This document shows, one piece after another, positions 1-7,568 of a DNA stretch of 12,492 bases (the stretch's first letter is position 1; every line of letters begins with the position of its first letter). The translations under genes were made by a program, and so were the position numbers. This DNA is from CAZYVD01 sp964651045 (GTDB lineage Bacteria > Zhuqueibacterota > QNDG01 > DSAB01). Below the pieces are notes generated by a model. The model saw only the letters and a list, made by a program, of their open reading frames with translations, was not told where the DNA came from and made no database searches. The stretch covers positions 1 through 12,492 of the forward strand of contig CAZYVD010000072.1 of NCBI GenBank assembly GCA_964651045.1. The letters are read 5' to 3'.

Positions 1-185
1 ACATCGCTACTCTCATCATACTCATCAGAAAGATCCTCATAACCCCCCTCCTCAACAACATATTCACCCTCATCTATCACTCTGGCAAGATTAGGCCTGT
101 GAAAATCAACAACAGTATAACAACCCGTGACCAGTAACACCAGAAACGCACTGAGCAAAAGTGATAATCTTTTTAAACTTAACAT
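1..185 (-). CDS. Putative lipoprotein, N-terminal part (runs off window edge)
   Basis: This is the 5' end of a gene that continues beyond position 1; 61 codons are visible. The start is ATG at 183-185 (read on the minus strand), preceded by a strong AGGAGG ribosome binding site eight bases upstream. The product begins with a short positive region (K5, R6), a hydrophobic stretch and a lipobox V-T-G-C with the lipidated Cys at residue 22, so it should be exported and acylated. The mature part is very acidic (runs of Asp/Glu from about residue 36). It lies 42 bp downstream of the GWxTD gene on the same strand, so it is probably the fourth gene of the sigma factor operon. No family is recognisable from this fragment. 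Confidence 0.75.
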   Translation of the reverse strand, partial: MLSLKRLSLLLSAFLVLLVTGCYTVVDFHRPNLARVIDEGEYVVEEGGYEDLSDEYDESSD

Positions 186-227
186 GATAATCGCCTCCTT
201 TCAGAGCAAAAAACATTTAAAACAAAG

Positions 228-1817
228 CTATTTATTTCTCTTCATCTTTAATAAAAATTTTTTCTTATATAGCCCTATCCTCTTCGCCTTTTTATCTTCT
301 ATCCTCAATGCGAGTATATATGATCCTTCTGGTAAAAGAATATCAATATTCCCTGTTACAAATTGCTTACTAAGGTCACTTTTTCTATTGATTCTAACTT
401 CGCGGGATCCCTCCGACGATTTCACCATGTTATAGTTATCATCATATACAACCCACCTGCAATCATAGTGACCAACATACTGCTTTCCCTGTCTTACAAT
501 TCGCAGATTTTTAACAGGAAATTTATATACGAATTCTATCTTTATCCTATCTTGAACACTTTCTGTACTGTCTATCCACAACTTAAAATTTTTGATGTCT
601 CTGTTCTCTTCAAACACAGGGTTTATAAATAAATACCGCGGCTCTTTAATAAAATATGATCTCTTTCCTGCAATATTGTTCGAGTAAGAATAAACCGAAA
701 GAGGAGCTAAAAGAATTCCTTTGCCAGTCCTGTTTGAAATGCGATTCGATACAATGAATACTACTCTGTATTTATAATATATCCACTCCTCCCACTCAAT
801 ATGTTTCTTAGTATCTCTGTAATCGGGATGGCCATATTTGATATAGAGTTCTCCCCTGCTATCCCATGGTGGATAATAACTCTTGTCACTTCCCCACTCC
901 TTTCCAAAGTTCTTCCATGCATATAGGACACGCCTCTTAAATTCGTCGAATGCCTCATTTTCAGGTGTTGTTGGAGTCGGGTCTCTTTCTGCCCAGAACC
1001 TTCTCCACCACTCTTTTTTATCCCAATCATATTCTAACGAGAGATAAAAGGCAAGATCTACATGAGAAATAATATGATATAATCCATTAATCAAGAGTTC
1101 CTTTTCAGTCCATCTCTCTCCCTTTTTTCGAAGTCCATCTGCAATTATCCTTATTGTTGATACGGATTCCTTACTATTTGAATCTTCAACCACATCTTCT
1201 GCAAGACTATCTTTTAGAGAATCAACTATGATCTCTTCATAATCTCTCATCAGATTCATTGCCCTCTTTGCTACATCCTCGTTCCTATCCTTTACTATCT
1301 CTTTCAGGATTGGGAGTGCAGAAGGGTCTCTCAACTCACCAAGTGTTAAGGCAGCCTGGAATCTTATCTTTGCATCCGAACTGGATAGTTGCAATCTCAG
1401 AAAATCAATATAATCGGCTCTTCCTTTCATGTAGAGTTTCTTTGCCAGAAAGATCTGATGTACAGTAGCATCATCCCACCAAGGGCTATCAGGATACTGT
1501 TTTACAAATTTCTCAAAATGATTAAACGCCTTCTCCTCTTCTCCACGGTGTTCAAGGCTGAACCCAATCCAGAAAAGCGCATTGTCTTTAAATATTGTAT
1601 CAGGATATTTTTTTAGGAGCATGTTAAATACTTCAATCGCCTTTCCCCACTTTCTTTTATTTAAATACCTTTCTCCCATCTGGTATATTTGTGCATCCTT
1701 CTGAAGAGTCCAGGAGGTGAAAACCATTACCCCTATGACAAATAATGAAATAGAAAATAGAAGGCCTCTTTTCCCCTTTCTTTTTTGATTAGAATATTTT
1801 GATTTTGTTTCTCTCAT
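228..1817 (-). CDS. Membrane-anchored TPR/HEAT/GWxTD-domain protein
   Basis: 529 residues. A basic N-terminus is followed by one membrane segment (about 18-38), which should anchor it in the inner membrane with the rest outside the cytoplasm. Residues 43-112 look like tetratricopeptide repeats (paired helices with Y-P-D turns at 71-73 and 108-110). Residues 145-195 look like HEAT repeats (ALPILKEIVKD type). The C-terminal half matches the GWxTD domain: FW-x2-RDPTP-x-TPENE at about 274-288, a reading frame through WDSRGELYIKYGHPD at 318-332, then a beta-rich tail. The name-giving Gly-Trp-x-Thr-Asp is degenerate here (PPWDSRG). The domain's biochemical role is unknown. The gene starts 10 bp after the anti-sigma gene and was probably cotranscribed with it, which suggests an envelope-related function under that regulator. 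Confidence 0.8.
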   Translation of the reverse strand: MRETKSKYSNQKRKGKRGLLFSISLFVIGVMVFTSWTLQKDAQIYQMGERYLNKRKWGKAIEVFNMLLKKYPDTIFKDNALFWIGFSLEHRGEEEKAFNHFEKFVKQYPDSPWWDDATVHQIFLAKKLYMKGRADYIDFLRLQLSSSDAKIRFQAALTLGELRDPSALPILKEIVKDRNEDVAKRAMNLMRDYEEIIVDSLKDSLAEDVVEDSNSKESVSTIRIIADGLRKKGERWTEKELLINGLYHIISHVDLAFYLSLEYDWDKKEWWRRFWAERDPTPTTPENEAFDEFKRRVLYAWKNFGKEWGSDKSYYPPWDSRGELYIKYGHPDYRDTKKHIEWEEWIYYKYRVVFIVSNRISNRTGKGILLAPLSVYSYSNNIAGKRSYFIKEPRYLFINPVFEENRDIKNFKLWIDSTESVQDRIKIEFVYKFPVKNLRIVRQGKQYVGHYDCRWVVYDDNYNMVKSSEGSREVRINRKSDLSKQFVTGNIDILLPEGSYILALRIEDKKAKRIGLYKKKFLLKMKRNK

Positions 1818-1827
1818 TATTAAATGC

Positions 1828-2538
1828 TCATGATATATAGTTGTAAATTTTTGTTAATATGCCCCTTCTTTTAATATATTCGTCTATCATCTTGGGCACA
1901 TAGGCCATATCCAGCTCAGTAGAATTTAAGGCGTCCTCCATCAGCATCTCTATGTCCACCACGAGTCTGTATATTTCTCTTTCATGCTCTGGAATCAACT
2001 CCTTTATACGTCTTGTCCTGGAGAGTACCTCTTCCATGATTCGTATATCTGTCTTTTCATCCTCTTCCTGTTTCATTTCTAAATTATCCATGTTCACCAT
2101 GTTTAAAAAGAATGCCTCCACGCTTAGTAAATAATCTCTAAACGCCTTATTTCTTAAAAAATCGTTTGAGTCATATACTACTCTACCTCTCATGCCAGTC
2201 TTATCAGGCCTATTAAATTCAAACCTGCCCAATAAAAAACCTCCAGCAAACACAATCATAAGAAGCACAAAAGCCCATGCAGGTTTATATATGAATGAAA
2301 CTTTACGCTCCCTGATATATGAAAGCCTTCTGCCTCCTACTTTACAATCCTCTACAATAGAGTCAGGAGGATCTATTCTGGGCCTTTTTTCTAATGCTTC
2401 TTCCACTGCTTTAAAATCGTTTAGGATTTCACTGCACTCTCTGCACTTTCGCAGGTGATTCTTGAAAGTGATCCTCTCTCTGATCCCCAGTTCTCTCAAC
2501 ATGTAGAGAACTATATACTTTTCTTCTTTACATGCCAT
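1828..2538 (-). CDS. Anti-sigma factor, zinc-finger (ZAS/zf-HC2) type, single TM
   Basis: 236 residues. The N-terminal cytoplasmic part carries the zinc-binding anti-sigma motif H-x3-C-x2-C (H28, C32, C35), the signature of ZAS-domain anti-sigma factors that hold ECF sigma factors inactive. A single hydrophobic helix at about 86-104 would span the inner membrane, leaving a helical, charged extracytoplasmic domain of about 130 residues rich in Met and Glu that may act as sensor. The ATG start follows the sigma factor stop codon after one base, and its GGGGGAG ribosome binding site lies inside the end of the sigma gene, so the two are likely translationally coupled. Family and context agree; the signal that releases the sigma factor is not visible. 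Confidence 0.85.
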   Translation of the reverse strand: MACKEEKYIVLYMLRELGIRERITFKNHLRKCRECSEILNDFKAVEEALEKRPRIDPPDSIVEDCKVGGRRLSYIRERKVSFIYKPAWAFVLLMIVFAGGFLLGRFEFNRPDKTGMRGRVVYDSNDFLRNKAFRDYLLSVEAFFLNMVNMDNLEMKQEEDEKTDIRIMEEVLSRTRRIKELIPEHEREIYRLVVDIEMLMEDALNSTELDMAYVPKMIDEYIKRRGILTKIYNYIS

Positions 2539-2539
2539 T

Positions 2540-3091
2540 TTACTCCCCCTTCTTGAATCCCTTTAATTCTTTTCTTAACTTATTGAACGCCCTGAAAATG
2601 TGTACTCTTACGGTTGCTTCTGAACATCCAAGAACAGATCCTATCTCTTTTATGGTAAATCCATGAAAGTAGCTCAACACTACTGCTGCACGCTGTCTTT
2701 GAGTCAACTGCTGAAGTCCCTTCTGGAGCACTTCGTTTAAACCTGTATATAAATTGTTGTTACTCCTTCCAGAATAAGCTTGATCTATTTTTCTTATTGA
2801 ATCGATATCCACAAATCTCCTCTTCCTCTGTCTTCTCCAGTAATCTATTCCAACATTGTATGCTATCCGATAGAGCCATGTATCAAATTTTGACTTTCCT
2901 TCATAAGTGCCTATATTTTTGAATGCCTTTAAAAACGTCTCCTGAGTTAAATCTTTGGTATCCTCATAGTTGTTTGTCATTTCATATAAGAGTGAAAATA
3001 TCAATTTAGCATACCTCTCAACAATTTTATTAAAATATTCTGGATTACCAGATTGTATCTTTTTTATCCATTTTTCAATTTCATGGTTCAT
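2540..3091 (-). CDS. RNA polymerase sigma factor, ECF (SigW/RpoE-like) family
   Basis: 183 residues, the usual ECF length. Region 2 spans about 22-90, with the core-binding stretch DLTQETFLKAF (47-57) and the -10-recognition part FDTWLYRIAYNVGIDYWRR (69-87). Region 4 spans about 122-176 and ends in a helix-turn-helix (GFTIKEIGSVLGCSEATVRVH). A low-complexity linker lies between. The next gene encodes a zinc-finger membrane anti-sigma factor, the standard partner. The start ATG at 3089-3091 lacks a clear Shine-Dalgarno sequence. A short inverted repeat, TTTAGA-CGT-TCTAAA, sits 11 bases upstream. I could not identify a convincing ECF-type -35 (GGAACTT-like) promoter, so autoregulation is not shown by the sequence. 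Confidence 0.9.
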   Translation of the reverse strand: MNHEIEKWIKKIQSGNPEYFNKIVERYAKLIFSLLYEMTNNYEDTKDLTQETFLKAFKNIGTYEGKSKFDTWLYRIAYNVGIDYWRRQRKRRFVDIDSIRKIDQAYSGRSNNNLYTGLNEVLQKGLQQLTQRQRAAVVLSYFHGFTIKEIGSVLGCSEATVRVHIFRAFNKLRKELKGFKKGE

Positions 3092-3102
3092 TGGACTACT
3101 TA

Positions 3103-3117
3103 TTTAGACGTTCTAAA
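3103..3117. promoter_or_regulatory. Inverted repeat just upstream of the sigma factor gene
   Basis: TTTAGA-CGT-TCTAAA is a perfect 6-bp inverted repeat with a 3-bp centre, ending 11 bases before the sigma factor start codon. It could be an operator, or a small mRNA hairpin close to the start. It lies in the only gap (3092-3185) between the two minus-strand gene runs. No clear -35/-10 pair was found in that gap, so its role is inference. Confidence 0.3.
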
Positions 3118-3185
3118 ATGTTTTTTATTTACATTAAATGCTATATTAAAGATAGGTCTAGGGAAGGATATCAGTATGATGAATA

Positions 3186-3977
3186 TCACATCAGCCCCTT
3201 CACATATCCTCCATCTACCTGGATCACACTTCCAGTAATATAACTTGATCTCTCAGAAGCCAAAAAAACTATCAGATTTGCAAGCTCCTCAGGCATGCCC
3301 ATTCTCGATAGAGGAATCTGCTTTTCGATCTCCTCCATCACCCTGCTTACTCCTGTTCTTCTTTTCTTTGCCTGCTCCTTTATGAGCTCCTTTACTCTAT
3401 CGGTTAAAAAATAGCCTGGACAAACAGCATTGACTAAAATATTATAACCAGCAAGCTCATTAGAAAGACTCTTTGTAAAACCGATAATCCCAGGACGCAA
3501 TACATTGGAAAGAAAAAGAGAATCGATCGGTTGTTTTGCAGTTACAGACGTCATGTGAATTATACGTCCCCATTTCTGTTTTTTCATTCCTGGAATAACG
3601 GCTCTTGTTAATCTTACTGCACTCATCAATGTTAGCTGAACCGATTTCATCCAGTCTGCCTCATCCACTTCTGAAAAACTCCCCTGTGGAGGACCGCCTG
3701 CATTGGTTATTAAAATGTCAACCTTTCCAAACAGATCAAATGTCTCATTTATCAACCAGTCGATCTGTTCGCTTTCTGATAAATCAACGGCCAAAGGAAA
3801 AACAGAAACCCCTGTTTCGAGAAATATATCATCTGCAGTCTTTTCTAATACATCCTTACTCCTGGCACAAATTACCAGTTTTGCTCCCTCTCTGGCAAGA
3901 CCCCATGCCACTGCCTTTCCCAATCCTCTGCTGGCCGCAGCAACAAGTGCTACTTTGTTTTTTAATCCTAATTCCAT
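3186..3977 (-). CDS. Atypical short-chain dehydrogenase/reductase (FabG-like, catalytic Tyr/Lys missing)
   Basis: 263 residues, normal for a classical SDR, with a Rossmann fold. The cofactor loop reads A-A-A-S-R-G-L-G (13-20) instead of T-G-x3-G-x-G, the NAG motif is NAGG (92-95), and the conserved Ser is S144. Where FabG has Y-x3-K followed by a GVIGFTKSLA-like helix, this protein has S157-N-V-L-R161 before GIIGFTKSLS, so the catalytic Tyr and Lys are replaced. This matches a known subgroup of beta-ketoacyl-ACP-reductase-like SDRs with imperfect cofactor and active-site motifs. The C-terminus (YITGSVIQVDGGYVKG) is typical. The start ATG has GAGG eight bases upstream and lies 23 bp after pdhB, so it is probably the last gene of the dehydrogenase operon. 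Its substrate, and whether it is an oxidoreductase at all, are unknown. Confidence 0.85.
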   Translation of the reverse strand: MELGLKNKVALVAAASRGLGKAVAWGLAREGAKLVICARSKDVLEKTADDIFLETGVSVFPLAVDLSESEQIDWLINETFDLFGKVDILITNAGGPPQGSFSEVDEADWMKSVQLTLMSAVRLTRAVIPGMKKQKWGRIIHMTSVTAKQPIDSLFLSNVLRPGIIGFTKSLSNELAGYNILVNAVCPGYFLTDRVKELIKEQAKKRRTGVSRVMEEIEKQIPLSRMGMPEELANLIVFLASERSSYITGSVIQVDGGYVKGLM

Positions 3978-4000
3978 GATGTTTCCTCAATAAATAATCT

Positions 4001-5134
4001 TTAAGCCATCTTCTCCCTCTCCCCAAACGACCTGCCGTATGCAAACTCATCCATATTTATCTGCCATCTACCCTCAACCATGTATTGGGCCATGTATTTC
4101 CCTAGTGCAGGGCCTAACATAAAACCGTGTCCGCTCATGCCGATTGAACAGTAAAATCCCTCTATATCTGTGCCATCAACAATAGGGCTACCATCTGGCG
4201 TCATTGTGTATGATCCAGCCCACTGTCTCATTACAGCAACGTTTTCCAGAGCAGGTATCAATCTACACATGCGTCTTGACATCTCCAAAAGAAATTCCAT
4301 GGAAGAGTCTACGCTTTTACCAGGTACTACACTCTCTGGAGTATAACATCCAATGAACTGGCCTGTTACTCTCTGAACAAAATATCCACCATCGGAACGA
4401 TAATCGACCAGCATCGGAATACCCTGATACTCTACGCCCTCTGTTATGAGCGCTTCATGTCTTTCTGGCTCAACGGGTAATTCTATTCCCACCATCCTTC
4501 CTACTTCCTTTGCCCATGGACCTGCTGCATTCAAGATCATGGGAGTGTAGAAAGTCTCTCCTCTTGATGTTGTTACAGATTCTATCCTCCCACTCTTTAA
4601 TCCAATCTCTACTGCCTTTGTCCCAATAAGAACCCTACCACCATTTCTAACTATTCCATCAGAATAACCCTTTACAACCAGAAACGGATTGGCCTGTCCA
4701 TCTGACCCGCACCATGCACCTCCCAGGAGTCCTTCTATGTTTAAAAGAGGCACAATCTTTTTGCACTCATCGGGCGACAAAAACTCAACATCCAATCCAT
4801 GTCTGGTCTGTATAGATATATTACTTTTAAATGTGTTTACTGTATCCTCATTGTATGCAAGAAATAGATAACCCGAATCTTTCCACTCTACATCTATATT
4901 CAACTCTTCCTTCATTGAGCTAAATAACCTTACCGATTCTATTGCAGTTTTTATGGTTGTTTCTGTGGAAAACTGCTGTCTTATTCCTGTGATACATCGG
5001 CCTGTGGATCCTGCAGTCATAAAATCTTTCTCTAAAAGAAGAACTCTTAAGCCATGTTTTGAAATATAGTATGCAGTGCTAGTTCCAATAATTCCGCCCC
5101 CTATTATTATTGCATCATAGGTATTATTTCTCAT
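4001..5134 (-). CDS. pdhB: FAD-dependent amino/imino acid dehydrogenase subunit, DAO family (PdhB-like)
   Basis: 377 residues, the usual size of the catalytic beta subunit of dye-linked L-proline dehydrogenase and related sarcosine oxidase beta/HcnC proteins. The N-terminus has the dinucleotide-binding motif GGGIIG (12-17) with E35 closing the beta-alpha-beta fold. STGRCITGIRQQFS (43-56) is the FAD-contacting region of this family. The C-terminal motifs are TPDGSPIVD (312-320) and GMSGHGFMLGPALG (332-345). It should oxidise a secondary amine or amino acid and pass electrons to the Fe-S subunits encoded just upstream. The start is supported by GGAG six bases upstream, and it overlaps the end of pdhX by 11 bases. 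The substrate (L-proline, D-hydroxyproline, sarcosine or other) cannot be settled from sequence; the symbol rests mainly on gene order. Confidence 0.8.
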   Translation of the reverse strand: MRNNTYDAIIIGGGIIGTSTAYYISKHGLRVLLLEKDFMTAGSTGRCITGIRQQFSTETTIKTAIESVRLFSSMKEELNIDVEWKDSGYLFLAYNEDTVNTFKSNISIQTRHGLDVEFLSPDECKKIVPLLNIEGLLGGAWCGSDGQANPFLVVKGYSDGIVRNGGRVLIGTKAVEIGLKSGRIESVTTSRGETFYTPMILNAAGPWAKEVGRMVGIELPVEPERHEALITEGVEYQGIPMLVDYRSDGGYFVQRVTGQFIGCYTPESVVPGKSVDSSMEFLLEMSRRMCRLIPALENVAVMRQWAGSYTMTPDGSPIVDGTDIEGFYCSIGMSGHGFMLGPALGKYMAQYMVEGRWQINMDEFAYGRSFGEREKMA

Positions 5135-5414
5135 CTTCTGCTCCTAAAAATTCTTTCATAGGCATAGTAACAAGGGGCGGCCTCTTTGATGTGCTCTGTA
5201 TCTCATTCATTCTTTTTCCTGTTTTGTTTGCCAAGATGCGTAAAACAAGAGTACTGCATGTTCTACCCTGACACGATCCCATCCCAATGTGTAAGTAGCG
5301 CTTTAGTTGCTCGGGATGTGTAACTCCTGCTTCTATTGCAGCCTCAACTTCATCTAACGAAATATCCTGGCATCTGCAGATGATAACATTTTTCTTATCC
5401 TGTTTTTCTTTCAT
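5124..5414 (-). CDS. pdhX: BFD-like [2Fe-2S] protein (PdhX-like subunit)
   Basis: 96 residues from the ATG at 5412-5414, which has AAAGGAGG six bases upstream. A longer reading with 18 more residues would begin further inside the upstream gene and lacks this ribosome binding site, so the shorter form is preferred. The four cysteines C13, C15, C48 and C53 fit the bacterioferritin-associated-ferredoxin pattern C-x-C-x32-C-x4-C, with the family's IGMGSCQGRTC segment, and should bind one [2Fe-2S] cluster. In heterotetrameric proline dehydrogenases a small ferredoxin-like subunit of this kind links the two flavoproteins. The gene overlaps pdhF by 20 bases and pdhB by 11, which fits equal production of complex subunits. 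Confidence 0.8.
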   Translation of the reverse strand: MKEKQDKKNVIICRCQDISLDEVEAAIEAGVTHPEQLKRYLHIGMGSCQGRTCSTLVLRILANKTGKRMNEIQSTSKRPPLVTMPMKEFLGAEDEK

Positions 5415-5898
5415 CAATCCTCCTTTTAAAGAAACGAACCTGCATGACAAGATCCTTATCCACTGCAATAGTAACTACTGGTGTTCTGTCCTGAATTTTT
5501 GCATTCCTTATCCTTACAATCTCTCCCTTGCCGCAAACCTTTCCACTTCTATCTAACAGATCCACTCTCTCTCCTTTCTCAGGAAGAGGAAGAAACTCGT
5601 ATGGAATACTAACAGTTGCCCTCTCCTCACTATAGGTCTTATCGATCACAAAAATAGCAAGTCCCGGACAATTCGAAATGCATACACCACATCCATTGCA
5701 CAACTGAAAATCGACCTCTGGAATATTATTTATTGATCCGTTTATTTTTATGGCTCCTCTCGGACAGCTGTCAACACATGGATTACACGGAATGCGCTGT
5801 ACACATTCAATTATCACAACAGGCCCTTTCATGAATCTTGCTTCCGAAGGAATCTTTATCTCCTTTACATCTACTACTCCGGTCTCAAGATAACTCAT
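5395..5898 (-). CDS. pdhF: 4Fe-4S dicluster ferredoxin subunit (PdhF-like)
   Basis: 167 residues. Two four-Cys sets are visible. The second, C67-x2-C70-x2-C73-x3-C77-P, is a canonical [4Fe-4S] site. The first, C32-x5-C38-x2-C41-x3-C45-P, has five instead of two residues between the first two cysteines. The remaining 90 residues form a beta-rich domain that may hold the subunit in the complex. The expected role is electron transfer between the flavin subunits or out of the complex. Its ATG overlaps the pdhA stop codon in an ATGA arrangement, with AGGAGAGGG upstream, which indicates translational coupling. Size and position match the gamma subunit gene of the pdhAFXB arrangement known from Thermococcales; the symbol is by analogy. 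Confidence 0.8.
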   Translation of the reverse strand: MSYLETGVVDVKEIKIPSEARFMKGPVVIIECVQRIPCNPCVDSCPRGAIKINGSINNIPEVDFQLCNGCGVCISNCPGLAIFVIDKTYSEERATVSIPYEFLPLPEKGERVDLLDRSGKVCGKGEIVRIRNAKIQDRTPVVTIAVDKDLVMQVRFFKRRIDERKTG

Positions 5899-7331
5899 GC
5901 TGCCCTCTCCTCTTCTAACATCTTTTTCTCACCCTCTCTTATCTTCTCGCCAAAAGGTCCTTCTCTCAGCTCCTTTAAACTCTTTTTTACATGTTCCTTA
6001 AGTCTTGTGATCTCTGGAGTGCTACCCTTTAATTTTTCTACTGCATCCAGCCCTGCCAGTCGTCCCTCGAGCATTGCCGAACTTGCTTCTTCAATACTGG
6101 ATGCATCTCCTGCAACATATATAGAATCTACAGATGTCTCCATGTTTTCATTCCTGAATGGGACCTCTCCTCCAAGTTCGGGAATATTTACCATTCTGCA
6201 TCCGGCCTGTGCAAATATCTCTACAGTTGGCTTCAATCCTACGGAGAGACAAATCACATCAACATCGATATCACGTTCGGTTCCTTTTATCTCATCCCAA
6301 TTCTCATCTATCTCTACAATAGTTGCTCCTTCAACTCTATCTTTGCCCAGAGCCTTCTTTATTGTATGTCTTGTTAAAATTGGTACACCGCACCTTCTTA
6401 GTTTAGAGGCATGAACCTGATATGCTCCAATCTTTGGAAGTGCTTCCACAACACAATCCACATCCACACCTGCCTGAAGTAACTGATAGGCAACTATCAC
6501 TCCAATGTTCCCTGCACCCACCATGAGTACACGCCTGCCTGGAAGAACTCCATAAACATTCATTAGAGTCTGAACCGCTCCAGCTCCATAGACACCTGGA
6601 AGATCATTGTTGGGAAAAGAGAGCATGTTCTCTGATGCACCAGTTGCAACGATTATCTTTTTTGCCCTCACACAAAAGAGCCTGTGATTCCTGATGATAG
6701 CAAGCTGATACGGATGATAATATCCTATTACTGGTGTTTCTGTATATAGTTTGACATTATCGTTCAACTCATCAATTAATTTTTTACTAATGTCTATTCC
6801 CCTTGTCTTAGCATGGTGTTCTTTTGAACCAAAAAACATATGAGTTTGTTTGATGAGCTGACCCCCTACTCTGTTGTTTTCTTCAAACACAGCAACCTTT
6901 GCACCAAAACGAGATGCATATATAGCAGCAGAAAGACCTGCTGGACCTGCTCCAACTATTGCCACATCGGTCTCAAGCGTTGGTATCTCTCTCCTGATAT
7001 ATCTATTATTACTGCCTCTTTTTATCTCCTTTAATTTTCCCCATCCTGTTTGAGTGCGAACAGTCATCCCTTCTTCTGCAATAACCATGCATGTCTTAAC
7101 ATTCGGGATCCCATCAACCTCCATCATACACGATGAACACTTTCCTATTGCACAAAAAAAGCCTCTGGGTCTTTGATATTTTATGCTGCGACTGAGTACC
7201 CTTATGCCAGAGGCATGCAGTGCTGCAGCAATCGTCTCCCCCTGGTATGCTGTGATTGTTTTTCCATCAAAGTTAAAAGAAATCTTTTTACCCCTTGGAA
7301 ATTCAATAATTGGATGCTTCTCTATTCTCAT
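5895..7331 (-). CDS. pdhA: NAD(P)/FAD oxidoreductase with N-terminal [2Fe-2S] domain (PdhA-like alpha subunit)
   Basis: 478 residues from the ATG at 7329-7331; a TTG two codons earlier (7335-7337) is possible but has no room for a ribosome binding site. Residues 1-95 are a Fer2_4-type plant ferredoxin domain with C60, C65, C68 and C81. A pyridine nucleotide-disulfide oxidoreductase fold follows: FAD motif GAGPAG (127-132), ATGA (229-232), a second Rossmann motif GAGNIG (272-277) for NAD(P), and the flavin-ribityl AGD (407-409). The tail is a charged helix. The fusion resembles HcnA+HcnB, the N-terminal half of sarcosine oxidase alpha, and PdhA of dye-linked proline dehydrogenase. It probably takes electrons from PdhB through the Fe-S subunits. 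It begins 11 bases after the small Cys-rich gene. Confidence 0.85.
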   Translation of the reverse strand: MRIEKHPIIEFPRGKKISFNFDGKTITAYQGETIAAALHASGIRVLSRSIKYQRPRGFFCAIGKCSSCMMEVDGIPNVKTCMVIAEEGMTVRTQTGWGKLKEIKRGSNNRYIRREIPTLETDVAIVGAGPAGLSAAIYASRFGAKVAVFEENNRVGGQLIKQTHMFFGSKEHHAKTRGIDISKKLIDELNDNVKLYTETPVIGYYHPYQLAIIRNHRLFCVRAKKIIVATGASENMLSFPNNDLPGVYGAGAVQTLMNVYGVLPGRRVLMVGAGNIGVIVAYQLLQAGVDVDCVVEALPKIGAYQVHASKLRRCGVPILTRHTIKKALGKDRVEGATIVEIDENWDEIKGTERDIDVDVICLSVGLKPTVEIFAQAGCRMVNIPELGGEVPFRNENMETSVDSIYVAGDASSIEEASSAMLEGRLAGLDAVEKLKGSTPEITRLKEHVKKSLKELREGPFGEKIREGEKKMLEEERAA

Positions 7332-7342
7332 TTTCAATCCAT

Positions 7343-7540
7343 CTATTTATTAATCGAAATAAATTTTCTAATAGAACGATCATATGTCTTTTCTATATCG
7401 TCTGGGAAAAAACATGCAGGCAGTTCTCCCATTATTCTATGATACTCTAAACATTCACAGCAGTATCCCTTTCTGGAACAGGGTTCGTAAGTACAGTTAC
7501 ACCGATTAATATTGGATTCATAATTTTTACACTCTTTCAT
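7343..7540 (-). CDS. Small cysteine-rich protein, DUF6485-like
   Basis: 65 residues from the ATG at 7538-7540. An ATG 15 bases further upstream (7553-7555) would add five residues, but GGAG lies inside that extension, six bases before the inner ATG, which favours the shorter form. Seven of its eight cysteines lie in residues 4-30, in the order C-x10-C-x-C-x4-C-x5-CC-x2-C, followed by H and the signature GELPACFFPDD and KTYDRSI. This is the pattern I recall for DUF6485 proteins, small likely metal-binding proteins of unknown function. It is the first gene after a strong promoter and leads the proline-dehydrogenase-like operon. A role in handling metal or Fe-S clusters for that complex is only a guess. 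Confidence 0.75.
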   Translation of the reverse strand: MKECKNYESNINRCNCTYEPCSRKGYCCECLEYHRIMGELPACFFPDDIEKTYDRSIRKFISINK

Positions 7541-7568
7541 ATCTTTCTCCGCCATTCAGATAAATTGA

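Noticed and set aside
127..435. Plus-strand open frame of 102 codons at the left edge.
   Set aside because: It lies opposite the lipoprotein start and the C-terminal coding part of the GWxTD gene, has no ribosome binding site and no recognisable domain.
3605..3993. Overlapping plus-strand open frames opposite the SDR gene.
   Set aside because: They are antisense to a clear Rossmann-fold protein, low in complexity, and have no ribosome binding site.
6007..6414. Plus-strand open frame of 135 codons opposite pdhA.
   Set aside because: It is a Ser/Pro/Thr-rich antisense translation of a well-supported flavoprotein gene.
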